A DNA stretch of 64,000 nt from Siminovitchia thermophila (lineage in GTDB: Bacteria > Bacillota > Bacilli > Bacillales > Bacillaceae_C). This document shows positions 26,118 to 34,456 of the stretch, piece by piece. The stretch lies in contig NZ_JAFBFH010000001.1 of the NCBI RefSeq assembly GCF_016909185.1, positions 286,565 to 350,564 of the forward strand. The letters run 5' to 3'. Under the pieces are notes generated by a model. That model saw only the letters and a list, made by a program, of their open reading frames with translations, had not been told where the DNA came from and did not search any database. Made by a program: the position numbers and the translations under genes. Position 1 is the stretch's first letter; the number at the start of each line of letters is the position of its first letter.

Positions 26118-27248
26118 TTATTTCTCCTCCATAAATTCATTTTTTGCTGTTGAAATATTTATTTCTGGACGCTTATCCGATACCGGAACAAGCGTTGGTT
26201 TCCCTTTTGGCTTAGTAATGAAATCACCAAGCAGTTCATTAAACTTCTTTTTACCCATCAGTTTTTCCATGTTGGTTATCGTTAGCAGACTTTGCTTGTA
26301 AATATCTTCATAGCCTGCCTTCTTTGCAGCTTCAGCTACCGCTTCTTCATCTGTATATTTACGATTAGACCGACCTTCTACAACCTTAAAACCTTTCCAC
26401 TGTTTTCCTTGTTGAACAGCGGCATTCGTTGCATAAGCAAATATTTCATTTGCCCATTTAGTAAGGTCATTCACATGAAGCAAGATTTCTGCAATTTCAT
26501 CATCTGTTAATAAAGGCGGATTTTTAAATTCAAATTTTGCTACCTTAAAATTTTCTTCCGCCCTTGCTTTGCACTCCACAGATGCCCTACAAAACCTACA
26601 CCAATCACCAGGCTTATATTCGCCATCACCTTTGAACGCTAATTCTGCTTTTGGTTTAAGTGTATTTTCCGCCCAATCTATAAGATTCGTTTTGGGTATT
26701 TCAAAGGTTGAGATGTTTTCACGTCTCGGTTGATAAATGGTCATTTTTACTACATTGATATCATAAATTGCATCAAATAGATTAAGCGCCCCTAATGCAT
26801 ATAGCATCATTTGCGGATTATTTTCTGCTTCAACTAAAACACCTTGTCCATATTTAAAATCAATAACATGAGCTACATCGTCTGCAACAATCACACAGTC
26901 CCCTGTTCCAAACCCTTCTGGTACATAATTTGAAAAGTCCAATCGCTGTTCAATCAGAAGAAGTGGATCTTTCGTTATTTGTTTTACTGCCGCTAGTTCT
27001 TCCAAGATAAACTGGACATACTCATCGGTATAACGTTCCATCTCTTCAGAATCATAAATGGATGTTGGTTTCTTCGTTGGAATCTTTAACGCTTCTCTAA
27101 GCTTATGTTCCCCCAGTTCATGAGCGGCTGTTCCTTCCTTAGCCGCTTCACCACTAGAATCATCAAACTCTAATTCAAGACGTGCCGATGGAGTACAATT
27201 CATCCATCGATGTGCTCCTGACGCAGATAAAATGGCATGTTTCGTCAT
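26118..27248 (-). CDS. DUF2800 protein, predicted PD-(D/E)XK nuclease
   Basis: This 376-residue protein begins LSASGAHRWMNCTPSARLEL and has KEGTAAHELGEHKLREAL, both RecB/Cas4-like nuclease features. The catalytic Asp and (D/E)XK lie in GTGDCVIVADDVAHVIDFKY, followed by GQGVLVEAENNPQMMLYALG. A C-terminal Cys cluster (WCRFCRASVECKARAE) is consistent with an iron-sulfur site as in Cas4/AddB nucleases. It probably acts in phage recombination or end processing. It is coupled to its neighbours on both sides. Confidence 0.88.
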   Translation of the reverse strand: MTKHAILSASGAHRWMNCTPSARLELEFDDSSGEAAKEGTAAHELGEHKLREALKIPTKKPTSIYDSEEMERYTDEYVQFILEELAAVKQITKDPLLLIEQRLDFSNYVPEGFGTGDCVIVADDVAHVIDFKYGQGVLVEAENNPQMMLYALGALNLFDAIYDINVVKMTIYQPRRENISTFEIPKTNLIDWAENTLKPKAELAFKGDGEYKPGDWCRFCRASVECKARAEENFKVAKFEFKNPPLLTDDEIAEILLHVNDLTKWANEIFAYATNAAVQQGKQWKGFKVVEGRSNRKYTDEEAVAEAAKKAGYEDIYKQSLLTITNMEKLMGKKKFNELLGDFITKPKGKPTLVPVSDKRPEINISTAKNEFMEEK

Positions 27249-27562
27249 TTCAATTCCTCCGCATCTTTCATCAATGCTTCATAGTCTTTTTCTTCAATTT
27301 CGCTTAACTTAGTTGCACCATATTTTTCAAGTAACTTTTTAATATCAGATGTAAAACCCGCTTGGCTCTTTTGTGCAAGTAGTGTACGAACTTCGTCAAG
27401 TGATATTTTTTGCTTTTCCGGCTTCGCTTTTTTAACTGGTGCTTTTTCTTCCGTTCGTGGTGATTCTTCATTACTCGCCAACACTCCAGCAATCGTCTGA
27501 AGTGAGCCAGCTAAATTTTGCAAATCAGTGACTACATCAAGAAGTAATTTTGTTCTGCTCAT
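27245..27562 (-). CDS. small phage replication-module protein, unknown
   Basis: This 105-residue protein begins MSRTKLLLDVVTDLQNLAGS and has a Lys/Glu-rich linker and a helical C-terminal half (DEVRTLLAQKSQAGFTSDIK; LLEKYGATKLSEIEEKDYEA). That half resembles the rRNA-biogenesis Rrp7-like or SAP-like helical motifs seen in phage proteins of this position, but I cannot assign a function. ATG 27562 overlaps the stop of the preceding gene. Proteins like this regularly precede DUF2800. Confidence 0.7.
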   Translation of the reverse strand: MSRTKLLLDVVTDLQNLAGSLQTIAGVLASNEESPRTEEKAPVKKAKPEKQKISLDEVRTLLAQKSQAGFTSDIKKLLEKYGATKLSEIEEKDYEALMKDAEELK

Positions 27563-27563
27563 A

Positions 27564-27767
27564 TTAAGCCTCACCGCCTTTCCGAGTTTCTTTTATTTCC
27601 ACTGTTTCTACTGAGTCACCAGGTGTGATAACAAGCAGATTTACTTTTTTACCAAACAATAAATCTAGCATTCGGCTACGTACAGTTTTACGTTTACCTT
27701 CAACTACTCTTGTTTTCTCACCATTTTCATCTTTAACATTGATGATTACCTTGTGTTTTAGACTCAT
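27564..27767 (-). CDS. small phage protein, unknown
   Basis: This basic 67-residue protein (LKHKVIINVKDENGEKTRVV; RSRMLDLLFGKKVNLLVITP) has no membrane segment and a possible two-strand/helix fold. The start follows GGAGTGTTTCC at good spacing and its stop overlaps the next start. It is the first gene of the replication operon. I do not recognise the family. Confidence 0.65.
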   Translation of the reverse strand: MSLKHKVIINVKDENGEKTRVVEGKRKTVRSRMLDLLFGKKVNLLVITPGDSVETVEIKETRKGGEA

Positions 27768-27845
27768 CTGGAAACACTCCTTTCTAAGGGTTTTATTTCG
27801 TCCCTTACTAGTAAGCGAAAAATCATGCCCTTTCGAACCCCTTTT

Positions 27846-27880
27846 TTAAAATAAAATTTAAAAGGCTCAATTAAGAGCCC
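27846..27880 (-). terminator. terminator overlapping the sigma-like gene stop codon
   Basis: On the minus strand GGCTC (27875-27879), TTAATT and GAGCC are followed by TTTTAAATTTTATTTT. The stop codon is in the loop. It would separate the sigma-like gene from the replication operon. Confidence 0.55.
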
Positions 27881-28374
27881 TTTCTTATCAGTTTTTCTAA
27901 TCTTCTGTATATTTTATTTAAACGATTTCTGATAGCCGCTTCGGTCACACCCTCTTCGGCAGCAATCTCAACATTTGTTTTTTGGTCGTAAAACTTCTTT
28001 TGTATCGTTCTAAATTGTTTATCTGTTAACTGATCCATTGCTTTATGCAATTGTTCGATTAACTTTTGTTTCTCTTCATAGTTCTCCATTTCCAAAATTT
28101 CATTAAACGGATCTGCATCCCAATCTGCTAAATGTTTGTTATGTTCAGCTTTTGAATCTCCGTTTTCATCTACATAAGATTCTAAATTACAAGCAATTCG
28201 GTAATCATAGCGGCGACCTTCGTCCACTTCCTGATCATCTTCAGAATGTAAATATTCAATATCAACCTCTGTTACACCATTTTCTCCTGGTACGATGGTT
28301 GCTATCTTTTTACCTCCTGAATAGTAAATATAAGATTCTCTGTTCTTTTGGCTTGTTTTGTACTTTTTTGTCAT
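27871..28374 (-). CDS. phage sigma-70-like transcription factor
   Basis: This 167-residue protein has a C-terminal region-4-like helix-turn-helix: MDQLTDKQFRTIQKKFYDQK, TNVEIAAEEGVTEAAIRNRL, NKIYRRLEKLIRKGS. An acidic central segment (YLHSEDDQEVDEGRRYDYRI) precedes it. It resembles the sigma-like regulators found in Firmicutes phages and conjugative elements. ATG 28374 is preferred; the open frame runs further upstream without a good ribosome site, and a hairpin (28381-28417) lies just before this start. It is the outermost phage gene on this side. Confidence 0.75.
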   Translation of the reverse strand: MTKKYKTSQKNRESYIYYSGGKKIATIVPGENGVTEVDIEYLHSEDDQEVDEGRRYDYRIACNLESYVDENGDSKAEHNKHLADWDADPFNEILEMENYEEKQKLIEQLHKAMDQLTDKQFRTIQKKFYDQKTNVEIAAEEGVTEAAIRNRLNKIYRRLEKLIRKGS

Positions 28375-28653
28375 TGTTTGGCATCCTCTCCGCCAATTTG
28401 CGGAGGGCAAAGGATGCAAACAATGAAGAGCTTGTCCTTTAGTAACCTGACCTTTACTTAAAAAAGTGCGCAACAAGGTAAGGGTACTAATATTGAGACA
28501 CTACAATCCTGGTATGGATTGCGTACTTCAATATGTATCCTTTGCCCTTATTGCAAATCAGGCATTTGATATTTTTTTAATCTATCTAAAGTGTATAATG
28601 AAATTCTGCATTGCGGTCGGACATGGTTATGCCCGTTTTGAGCATAAAAAATA
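28375..28653. other. probable prophage edge, non-coding
   Basis: No gene is supported here. The region has a hairpin (GCATCC/GGATGC around CTCCGC/GCGGAG, 28381-28417) and a 12-bp inverted repeat: AGGGCAAAGGAT at 28403-28414 and ATCCTTTGCCCT at 28537-28548. It lies between the outermost phage gene and the defence island. An attachment site could be here, but the other end is outside the window. Confidence 0.35.
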
Positions 28654-28695
28654 GGCTAATACTACTTCATTTATAAAAATGAAGTAGTATTAGCC
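28654..28695. terminator. 17-bp perfect inverted repeat
   Basis: Arms 28654-28670 and 28679-28695 are exact complements around an 8-base loop. There is no long T-run after it on either strand, so it could be a barrier hairpin or a recombination/protein-binding site at the prophage-island boundary. Confidence 0.5.
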
Positions 28696-28712
28696 CGCAT
28701 AAAATCAACAAA

Positions 28713-28737
28713 ACAAAAACGGACATGAGCATGTCCG
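28713..28737 (-). terminator. terminator of the defence island
   Basis: CGGACATG/CATGTCCG form a compact hairpin (28720-28737), followed on the minus strand by GTTTTTG. It lies six bases past the stop of the ImmA/IrrE gene and would end the island transcript. Confidence 0.7.
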
Positions 28738-28742
28738 CTTTT

Positions 28743-30626
28743 TCATAAAGTTACATCATATTTTTTTAAAAAATCTCTTGTTTCATCTACTGATTTCCCT
28801 TGAAAATACATTAAAACATATCGATACCATTGATGACTAGTTACTCTTGTTGATAATCGATGTGCGGATTGATCTATAATGTGAAAACTAATTTCAGGTG
28901 GTAAGTATAAAGCTATACATATCGCCACTAAAGTTTCCAAGCTACCATTAGATTCACCATTGAAAATCCTTCGTACTTGACGATCATCCATAGGGATTTT
29001 TGCTGCTATTTCTTTATAGGTTAACCCGCGCCAATCTTTAACTTTAGCTAAGCAATCACAAAAATCATTACTCATCTTTCCGTACATTTCCATATTCTCC
29101 ATGATAACTTTTTCCAAAAATAATTCTTGTTTTTCTGGTGTTGAATTTTCGTAGCCTTGATGAAAACTAATATCAAATTCAAATGGGGAGTTCTCATCTC
29201 GATTCAGCACACATTCACTATGATAATTTGCACCTATTCTGTCACTCGAGCGTACTGTAATTGTAAAAACCAAACAACATTCATTCATGTTGTGCCTTGC
29301 ATAATTTGTTAATGTTAAATTACCAAATAAATCTTTTTCAACATATTTAGGAGTGTTTAATACAAAATGCGAATCTATATAAACATAGCGACCGCTAGAT
29401 GTAAGCTTTGCAAAATCAGCATCAGTGAATGATAATATTCCCGCATCGACTGCTCCAATTGAAAAAGTTTGATTTCTTTCTAATGTTCCTTTTTTAAAAC
29501 TATGTGTAGGTATATACCTACCATCGATGAAGTTAAATGCACCAATAGCTTCCTCATAACCCACATCAATCATTCTGATTTTCGCAGCCAATCGAGAAAC
29601 ACCAAAAAACTCAGCTAATTTATCGATAGTCTCTTCTATTATAACTAACAAATCATTGGTGCCTTTTTCTTTCATTAAATCCTGAATTATAGAATATGCT
29701 TCTTGTTTAAACATATTCAGTGGCATCAATATCTTAGGAGCTAAGCTATTAGCCTGCCATTCCATCCAATCAATATATTCCTTTTTATTACCTTTAACTC
29801 CACCTGATACCTTACAATTAATTTTTGTTATATCTTCATCAAACAAATTTTTAAGCATAAATGCTTTTTTATGTAAATGCCAGTGAACACATTCATGAAC
29901 AATAGTATTATTATATGAACCTAAGTTTCTAAGAAAAAAACAATTAGGGTCTACAAAAATGCTACCTTTTTCAACCTTTTTCTCTATTGTTTTATCATGC
30001 GTTTCATCGTAAAATGTACTTACAGTATCCTTAAAATAAATTTGCCCAAAGATACTATTATCTTTTGAAATTCTAGTCATATGAACAGTTAAACCCATCT
30101 GTCTTGCTAATAATTCTGGATCTATTTTGATTGGAGTAATTAAAGCTTCTGGATAATGTTCTTTTAAAAAATTAGTTGCCACATTATCTAAATCTTCCTT
30201 GTAAATAATGGGTACAAAATATTCAGATAATCCATTTTTGATTTTTTTTCGATTTTTTCTCTGGTTATATATATCGATGTGTTTAATAACAAAATTTTTA
30301 AAATGGGTATCCAAATTAATAGTACATTCATAGTGAAACCATTGATAACATATTTCTTGTTCATCAACTAACCGTTTATTTATATCACTAACCTCAATGT
30401 GAGCTTCTAATAAAATATCGAAATCGATTTTTGTTCCAGGTAAATCTTCTATGTAAATTTGTTTTATTTCTATATCTGATAAGTTTACTTCATCAATTTC
30501 TTCAACAACATTTAGGCGTAGTTCTAAATTTTCTACTTGGTCTGTTATGAAGTCCTGAAGGGCTTCAAACAACTCATTATAATATTTCTCTTTCACATAA
30601 TTAGTAAATGAATGTTCTAGCCCCAT
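28743..30626 (-). CDS. large ImmA/IrrE (COG2856) metallopeptidase with C-terminal HTH
   Basis: This 627-residue protein has three parts. Residues 1 to about 160 are of no recognised family. Residues of about 160-360 are an ImmA/IrrE zinc peptidase with HECVH at 244-248 and the third ligand Glu at about 289 (DWMEWQANSLAPKILMP). Residues of about 530-580 are an XRE-like helix-turn-helix (LTYKEIAAKIPMDDRQVRRI). The middle of about 170 residues is unassigned. ImmA cleaves phage repressors and IrrE/PprI cleaves DdrO, so a sensor-protease role is likely. The length and HTH-last order are unusual; most relatives are 150-400 residues with HTH first. ATG 30626 follows AAAGGGAG, 16 bases after the Abi-C gene. 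Confidence 0.8.
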   Translation of the reverse strand: MGLEHSFTNYVKEKYYNELFEALQDFITDQVENLELRLNVVEEIDEVNLSDIEIKQIYIEDLPGTKIDFDILLEAHIEVSDINKRLVDEQEICYQWFHYECTINLDTHFKNFVIKHIDIYNQRKNRKKIKNGLSEYFVPIIYKEDLDNVATNFLKEHYPEALITPIKIDPELLARQMGLTVHMTRISKDNSIFGQIYFKDTVSTFYDETHDKTIEKKVEKGSIFVDPNCFFLRNLGSYNNTIVHECVHWHLHKKAFMLKNLFDEDITKINCKVSGGVKGNKKEYIDWMEWQANSLAPKILMPLNMFKQEAYSIIQDLMKEKGTNDLLVIIEETIDKLAEFFGVSRLAAKIRMIDVGYEEAIGAFNFIDGRYIPTHSFKKGTLERNQTFSIGAVDAGILSFTDADFAKLTSSGRYVYIDSHFVLNTPKYVEKDLFGNLTLTNYARHNMNECCLVFTITVRSSDRIGANYHSECVLNRDENSPFEFDISFHQGYENSTPEKQELFLEKVIMENMEMYGKMSNDFCDCLAKVKDWRGLTYKEIAAKIPMDDRQVRRIFNGESNGSLETLVAICIALYLPPEISFHIIDQSAHRLSTRVTSHQWYRYVLMYFQGKSVDETRDFLKKYDVTL

Positions 30627-30642
30627 ACGCAAGACTCCCTTT

Positions 30643-31449
30643 CTATTTATATTTACCAATATGCATTTTATACGTGTCCCAGGTAAAGTGTACGATAGTT
30701 AATGATGCGTTCATTGCTAATTTAGCGTATCGCACAGGTAATTCTGTATAATTCTTTCCTTTACCATGCCCATCACCTTTATCATTTCTAAGAGAATTTA
30801 AACCATCAACTACCTGAATGAAACTACTTAGTATTTTCTTAACATCATTATTATTTTTAGCTGAGACATTTTCTTTCGGATCTAGATTTAATTTTAAAAA
30901 CACTTGTTTTCTTAATTGTACTACAGTGGATGATGGAGAATATTCCTCGTCAAATTCATCTAAAATGTGTTTGAAACAGGACTCTAATAGTTCTTTAGAT
31001 TTCCCTATCACATCCGAAGGTGATTCTTCAACTAATGACATCATTATGCTGAGTTGACTAGCTATATAGACATCATTAAACTTTTCTTTGACATCAGTAA
31101 CCAATGTACTGCTAAATGTTTGATTAGTTGAAAACTTTGACATAAGCGCTTTCAATTTCGGATAAAGATTTCTCTTTTCAACCGTAAGTAAATCTTCAAT
31201 GTTTTGATATTCTATATATTCAATTAAATCAGTAACTAATTTTATAATTTCACCATCGTCAGCTTGATTTATAAACTCAACAAAGGATTTTCCTTTTGAT
31301 AACTTATATTGCGTTTGGAGTGGTATTCCAACAGAATTCAGCGTAAAATCATCAAATTCTGAATTACTAAAATTCAAAACATACCCACCATCATTAAAAA
31401 AAGTACTAATGAAATTTTTATCATTAAAGCTAAGCAAACCCTTACACAC
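30643..31449 (-). CDS. abortive-infection protein with Abi-C domain
   Basis: In this 268-residue protein residues of about 180-268 match the Abi-C domain: VVDGLNSLRNDKGDGHGKGK, then YAKLAMNASLTIVHFTWDTY. The N-terminal about 100 residues (GGYVLNFSNSEFDDFTLNSV; YKLSKGKSFVEFINQADDGE) resemble the AbiJ N-terminal domain group that precedes Abi-C in several defence proteins. Such proteins are presumed effectors that arrest infected cells. GTG 31449 is a weak start; a nearby TTG is possible. It is followed closely by the metallopeptidase gene, suggesting a two-gene unit. Confidence 0.72.
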   Translation of the reverse strand: MCKGLLSFNDKNFISTFFNDGGYVLNFSNSEFDDFTLNSVGIPLQTQYKLSKGKSFVEFINQADDGEIIKLVTDLIEYIEYQNIEDLLTVEKRNLYPKLKALMSKFSTNQTFSSTLVTDVKEKFNDVYIASQLSIMMSLVEESPSDVIGKSKELLESCFKHILDEFDEEYSPSSTVVQLRKQVFLKLNLDPKENVSAKNNNDVKKILSSFIQVVDGLNSLRNDKGDGHGKGKNYTELPVRYAKLAMNASLTIVHFTWDTYKMHIGKYK

Positions 31450-31473
31450 CTCGCAGTCTTACTACATGTTTTA

Positions 31474-31520
31474 AGGATAACATCGACTCTTTATGCATCA
31501 AACGATATGCATAAAGAGTC
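31474..31520 (-). promoter_or_regulatory. promoter and operator-like palindrome of the Abi-C/ImmA unit
   Basis: Minus strand: TTGATG (31496-31501), a 16-bp spacer, then TATCCT (31474-31479). A perfect 14-bp inverted repeat (31485-31498 and 31507-31520, 8-base loop) overlaps the -35 box and spacer. It lacks a T-run, so an operator is more likely than a terminator. The HTH of the metallopeptidase is the obvious candidate ligand. Confidence 0.55.
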
Positions 31521-31535
31521 ATAACACTATAATTA

Positions 31536-32792
31536 CTAATCAATCTTTATATCTAGTAATGTCTTTTCAACTGTATCCACAAATAGATTAATAGATTTCA
31601 GGAAATCTTTTCCTGATTTATCAGCAATATTTATAAAACAAGCCGTTATTACATAAGGATTAAATATATCTGAATTTAAAGTGAGCGTCTCCGGTCTTTT
31701 GTTTAAAAAAGAAGGATACAGTAGAATTACTTTTTTACTATTTAATAATCTTGCATATGTAACAATTTGATAAATATCGCTATTATTAAAGACATTATAA
31801 GCTTTATTTTTAACATCTAAAACTCCATAAGCAGAAGGTAAATAGTCATAACTTTCATCTTCTACAAGATAACGATAAACGATATCCGGTTGATATTCTC
31901 TACTATCATAACAATTATCACTTTTTAGAATATCTGCAAATTTCTTGGAATTTTCCCATGTGAAAAACTCCCTTTTATCTGGAGTTTCTTTTAATATTTT
32001 AATAACAAAATCCTCAAATAACCTATCGAAATTTATAATAAAACTTTCTGTTCCAATTGTGTTTCCCACATCTTCATAATCTAATTGATCTATTATCATT
32101 GATGCGTAAATCAATGTATTTCGATACCTTGAAGTATTGGAATTAAAATTTATATTCTTTAATAATTCGCTACCATTTTTAACATTTGGAGATACATTTT
32201 CAAAATACATTAAAAGTTTTGTAGCAGTTGAAGTATATTTCTTTACATTTTTTAGTTTCATTAAAGCAGTAGCAATAAGTCTATTAATATCATTATTTAA
32301 TGAGAGTCTTGATACCTTTGTGTCGACATATTTCTTTTTGTTTAAAAGATAATTCTTGTAGGTGCTGGGATAATGGACATTACCTTTAATAGTTCCAAGC
32401 TTTTCATTCGATATTCGATAGGACTGTATAATACCCAACTGAATATTTTTTTGAAGGTTTTCCAAAAAAAGCTCCGCAACATCTACCTCATTTTGGGCTT
32501 CTGAGATATCTAATACAGACGAACTATCAGAAGTCCTATACCCATAAACATATAAGTACATTCGAAAAATATGCTCGAATCCTATTTCATTATACTTTGG
32601 TTCCAAATTTATTTTGCGAACAGGTGTTACAAGATACCCAACATAGGATTGGCTTATAGTTAAAATAGAGTTGTTCTTTTCTTCTCTCGCCCATCTTATA
32701 TTGTTCTTATGTACAAATTGTTCAAAATAACTAAATTCTTCATCCAATACATTTATAATTGTTTGTCCAGCAGTCTCAATTTTATTAAACAT
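31536..32792 (-). CDS. mcrC: McrC-like restriction nuclease subunit
   Basis: This 418-residue protein is the nuclease partner of McrB. The N-terminal half has the McrC pattern YVGYLVTPVRKINLEPKYNE and FEHIFRMYLYVYGYR. The C-terminal PD-(D/E)XK site is visible as YQPDIVYRYL (Asp about 303) and YGVLDVKNKAY (Asp326-x-Lys328); the usual second Glu is replaced by Asp. It lies eight bases after McrB and needs McrB GTPase to cut. The adjacent methyltransferase suggests a LlaJI/BsuMI-like role rather than classical modification-dependent restriction. Confidence 0.88.
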   Translation of the reverse strand: MFNKIETAGQTIINVLDEEFSYFEQFVHKNNIRWAREEKNNSILTISQSYVGYLVTPVRKINLEPKYNEIGFEHIFRMYLYVYGYRTSDSSSVLDISEAQNEVDVAELFLENLQKNIQLGIIQSYRISNEKLGTIKGNVHYPSTYKNYLLNKKKYVDTKVSRLSLNNDINRLIATALMKLKNVKKYTSTATKLLMYFENVSPNVKNGSELLKNINFNSNTSRYRNTLIYASMIIDQLDYEDVGNTIGTESFIINFDRLFEDFVIKILKETPDKREFFTWENSKKFADILKSDNCYDSREYQPDIVYRYLVEDESYDYLPSAYGVLDVKNKAYNVFNNSDIYQIVTYARLLNSKKVILLYPSFLNKRPETLTLNSDIFNPYVITACFINIADKSGKDFLKSINLFVDTVEKTLLDIKID

Positions 32793-32800
32793 TCACTCAC

Positions 32801-34432
32801 CTACACTTGAAACTCTGCTTGAAAAGCTATTTTAAATTCATCTATATCTTGAATACCATCTGCAAGGTTTTCACCAACTATAGTATTTATTGCATTAATA
32901 TCATTAAAACTATATTCCACCAAAGTTGGTAATAGCACAAAATTAAATTGATTTTTAAACTCTTCAAAGTTCCAAATAAAGTCATCACCTGTTTTGTTTG
33001 GAATGAAATAAGATTGCCCTAAAATCAATTCGGAATCACCTAACGTTTCTAAAATTCTTTGATTTATAATTTTTAATATGTTACCTAGGTCAAAATCTTC
33101 AAGAATGACCTTTTCTGATAAAAAGTCGTAATTTGGTAATAAATTTATAAAAGCAAAACGCCTTCTGATTGCTAAATCTAAAAATGCTATGTTTCTATCA
33201 CTAGTATTCATCGTTCCTACAATATATAAATTATCGGGAATGTTTAATTCTTTAATTCCTTTAATTGGACGTGAAAGTTTTACCGAATATCCTCTATCTA
33301 AAGTAAGGATTGTCTCACCAAATATTTCTGCAATATTACCTCGATTTAATTCATCGATTACAAATAGGTATTTATTATTTTTATCCTGCTTTGCTTTTTC
33401 TACAAAGTCTAAAAACAAGCCTTTTTGAGTTGAAACAATCGTTGCATTTTGGTCATTTACCGTCAACGTCTCAGATCCTATAAAATCTTCATAAGAATAG
33501 TTAGCGTGAAATTGAACCATTTCTGTTTCTGCAAACTCTCCACTATTTTTTAATAGATTGGTGTATCTAGATTTCCCAACTCCAGGAACCCCCGTCAATA
33601 CAATTTGCTTTTTATAAAGTAGCGTATCTAGTATTTCCTTATCTGAGGGATTATCACCACTTAAAGCTAAATATTGTGTCGTTTCTTCTTTGGTCAATAG
33701 ATTTTGTTGGTACTCCTCTGAAGTACTGATTGATTCAACCTCAGGTTGTTTTTTAGTATCAAACTCAAACTTATCTCTTATTTCCGAACCTTTGATAATA
33801 GTTTTAGAAGGTGCAATTCTATTAAAAGATATATCATCATCAAAAAGCCATAAAAAATCCTTTTTATTTATTTTAAATAACTTTTTAATCACTTTTTCTA
33901 ATACACGTGTAAATTCTTTTTCATTCGGTTCATGTTCAAATTCAAATCTTGTAAAACGAAGCACCCATGCAGTAAAATGCGATAATGATATCCTATTCCC
34001 TTTAAGATAATATTCTTCTAATATTTCTTGATAGTTATGTTTTAATGTTAAATTTGAATTATTATCCTCATAGATAGGGATATTGAAATTTTTCTTTTCT
34101 ATTGTGTCCTTAATTCTACCAATAATTCTAGTAAATTCTGTAGCTGGTTGATATAACTCAAGTTTTCTAAAACCGTTCGGGAACATCAACACTTTACTTT
34201 TAGGTTTCTCAGTTGAATCAAATAATCCACCTAACATCCACAATGACTTTAAGTAATCAGTTTTTTGCTCTTCAGAAAGACTTCCACTTTTGTATGTTAC
34301 CGGAAACGAGTGGGAAATCCCAATTCTTTTAGACAATAGAAAAAGAAACAATGAAGAGTCAGGATCCACTTGAAGATTTTCAAAATAATCTATTGAGTTT
34401 AAAACATTTTCTTTTGAAATATAATAATTCAA
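32801..34432 (-). CDS. mcrB: McrB-like AAA+ GTPase restriction subunit
   Basis: This 543-residue protein has an N-terminal region of about 250 residues, probably for DNA recognition and unlike E. coli McrB. An AAA+ motor follows. Walker A is VLTGVPGVGKSRYTNLL (281-288 core), Walker B LFVIDELNRGNIAEIFGE, the McrB signature GTMNTSDRNIAFLDLAIRRRF (N-T-S-D, implicated in GTP specificity, plus arginine finger). Start is TTG 34432 with GGAG nine bases upstream. It would translocate DNA and activate McrC. Gene order MTase-McrB-McrC with gaps of 24 and 8 bases indicates one operon. Confidence 0.9.
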   Translation of the reverse strand: MNYYISKENVLNSIDYFENLQVDPDSSLFLFLLSKRIGISHSFPVTYKSGSLSEEQKTDYLKSLWMLGGLFDSTEKPKSKVLMFPNGFRKLELYQPATEFTRIIGRIKDTIEKKNFNIPIYEDNNSNLTLKHNYQEILEEYYLKGNRISLSHFTAWVLRFTRFEFEHEPNEKEFTRVLEKVIKKLFKINKKDFLWLFDDDISFNRIAPSKTIIKGSEIRDKFEFDTKKQPEVESISTSEEYQQNLLTKEETTQYLALSGDNPSDKEILDTLLYKKQIVLTGVPGVGKSRYTNLLKNSGEFAETEMVQFHANYSYEDFIGSETLTVNDQNATIVSTQKGLFLDFVEKAKQDKNNKYLFVIDELNRGNIAEIFGETILTLDRGYSVKLSRPIKGIKELNIPDNLYIVGTMNTSDRNIAFLDLAIRRRFAFINLLPNYDFLSEKVILEDFDLGNILKIINQRILETLGDSELILGQSYFIPNKTGDDFIWNFEEFKNQFNFVLLPTLVEYSFNDINAINTIVGENLADGIQDIDEFKIAFQAEFQV

Positions 34433-34456
34433 TTTATCTCACTCCATATAATAAAT

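Noticed and set aside
28654..28695. Terminal inverted repeats of an insertion sequence
   Set aside because: The arms are only eight bases apart and no transposase is present; a simple hairpin is the better reading.
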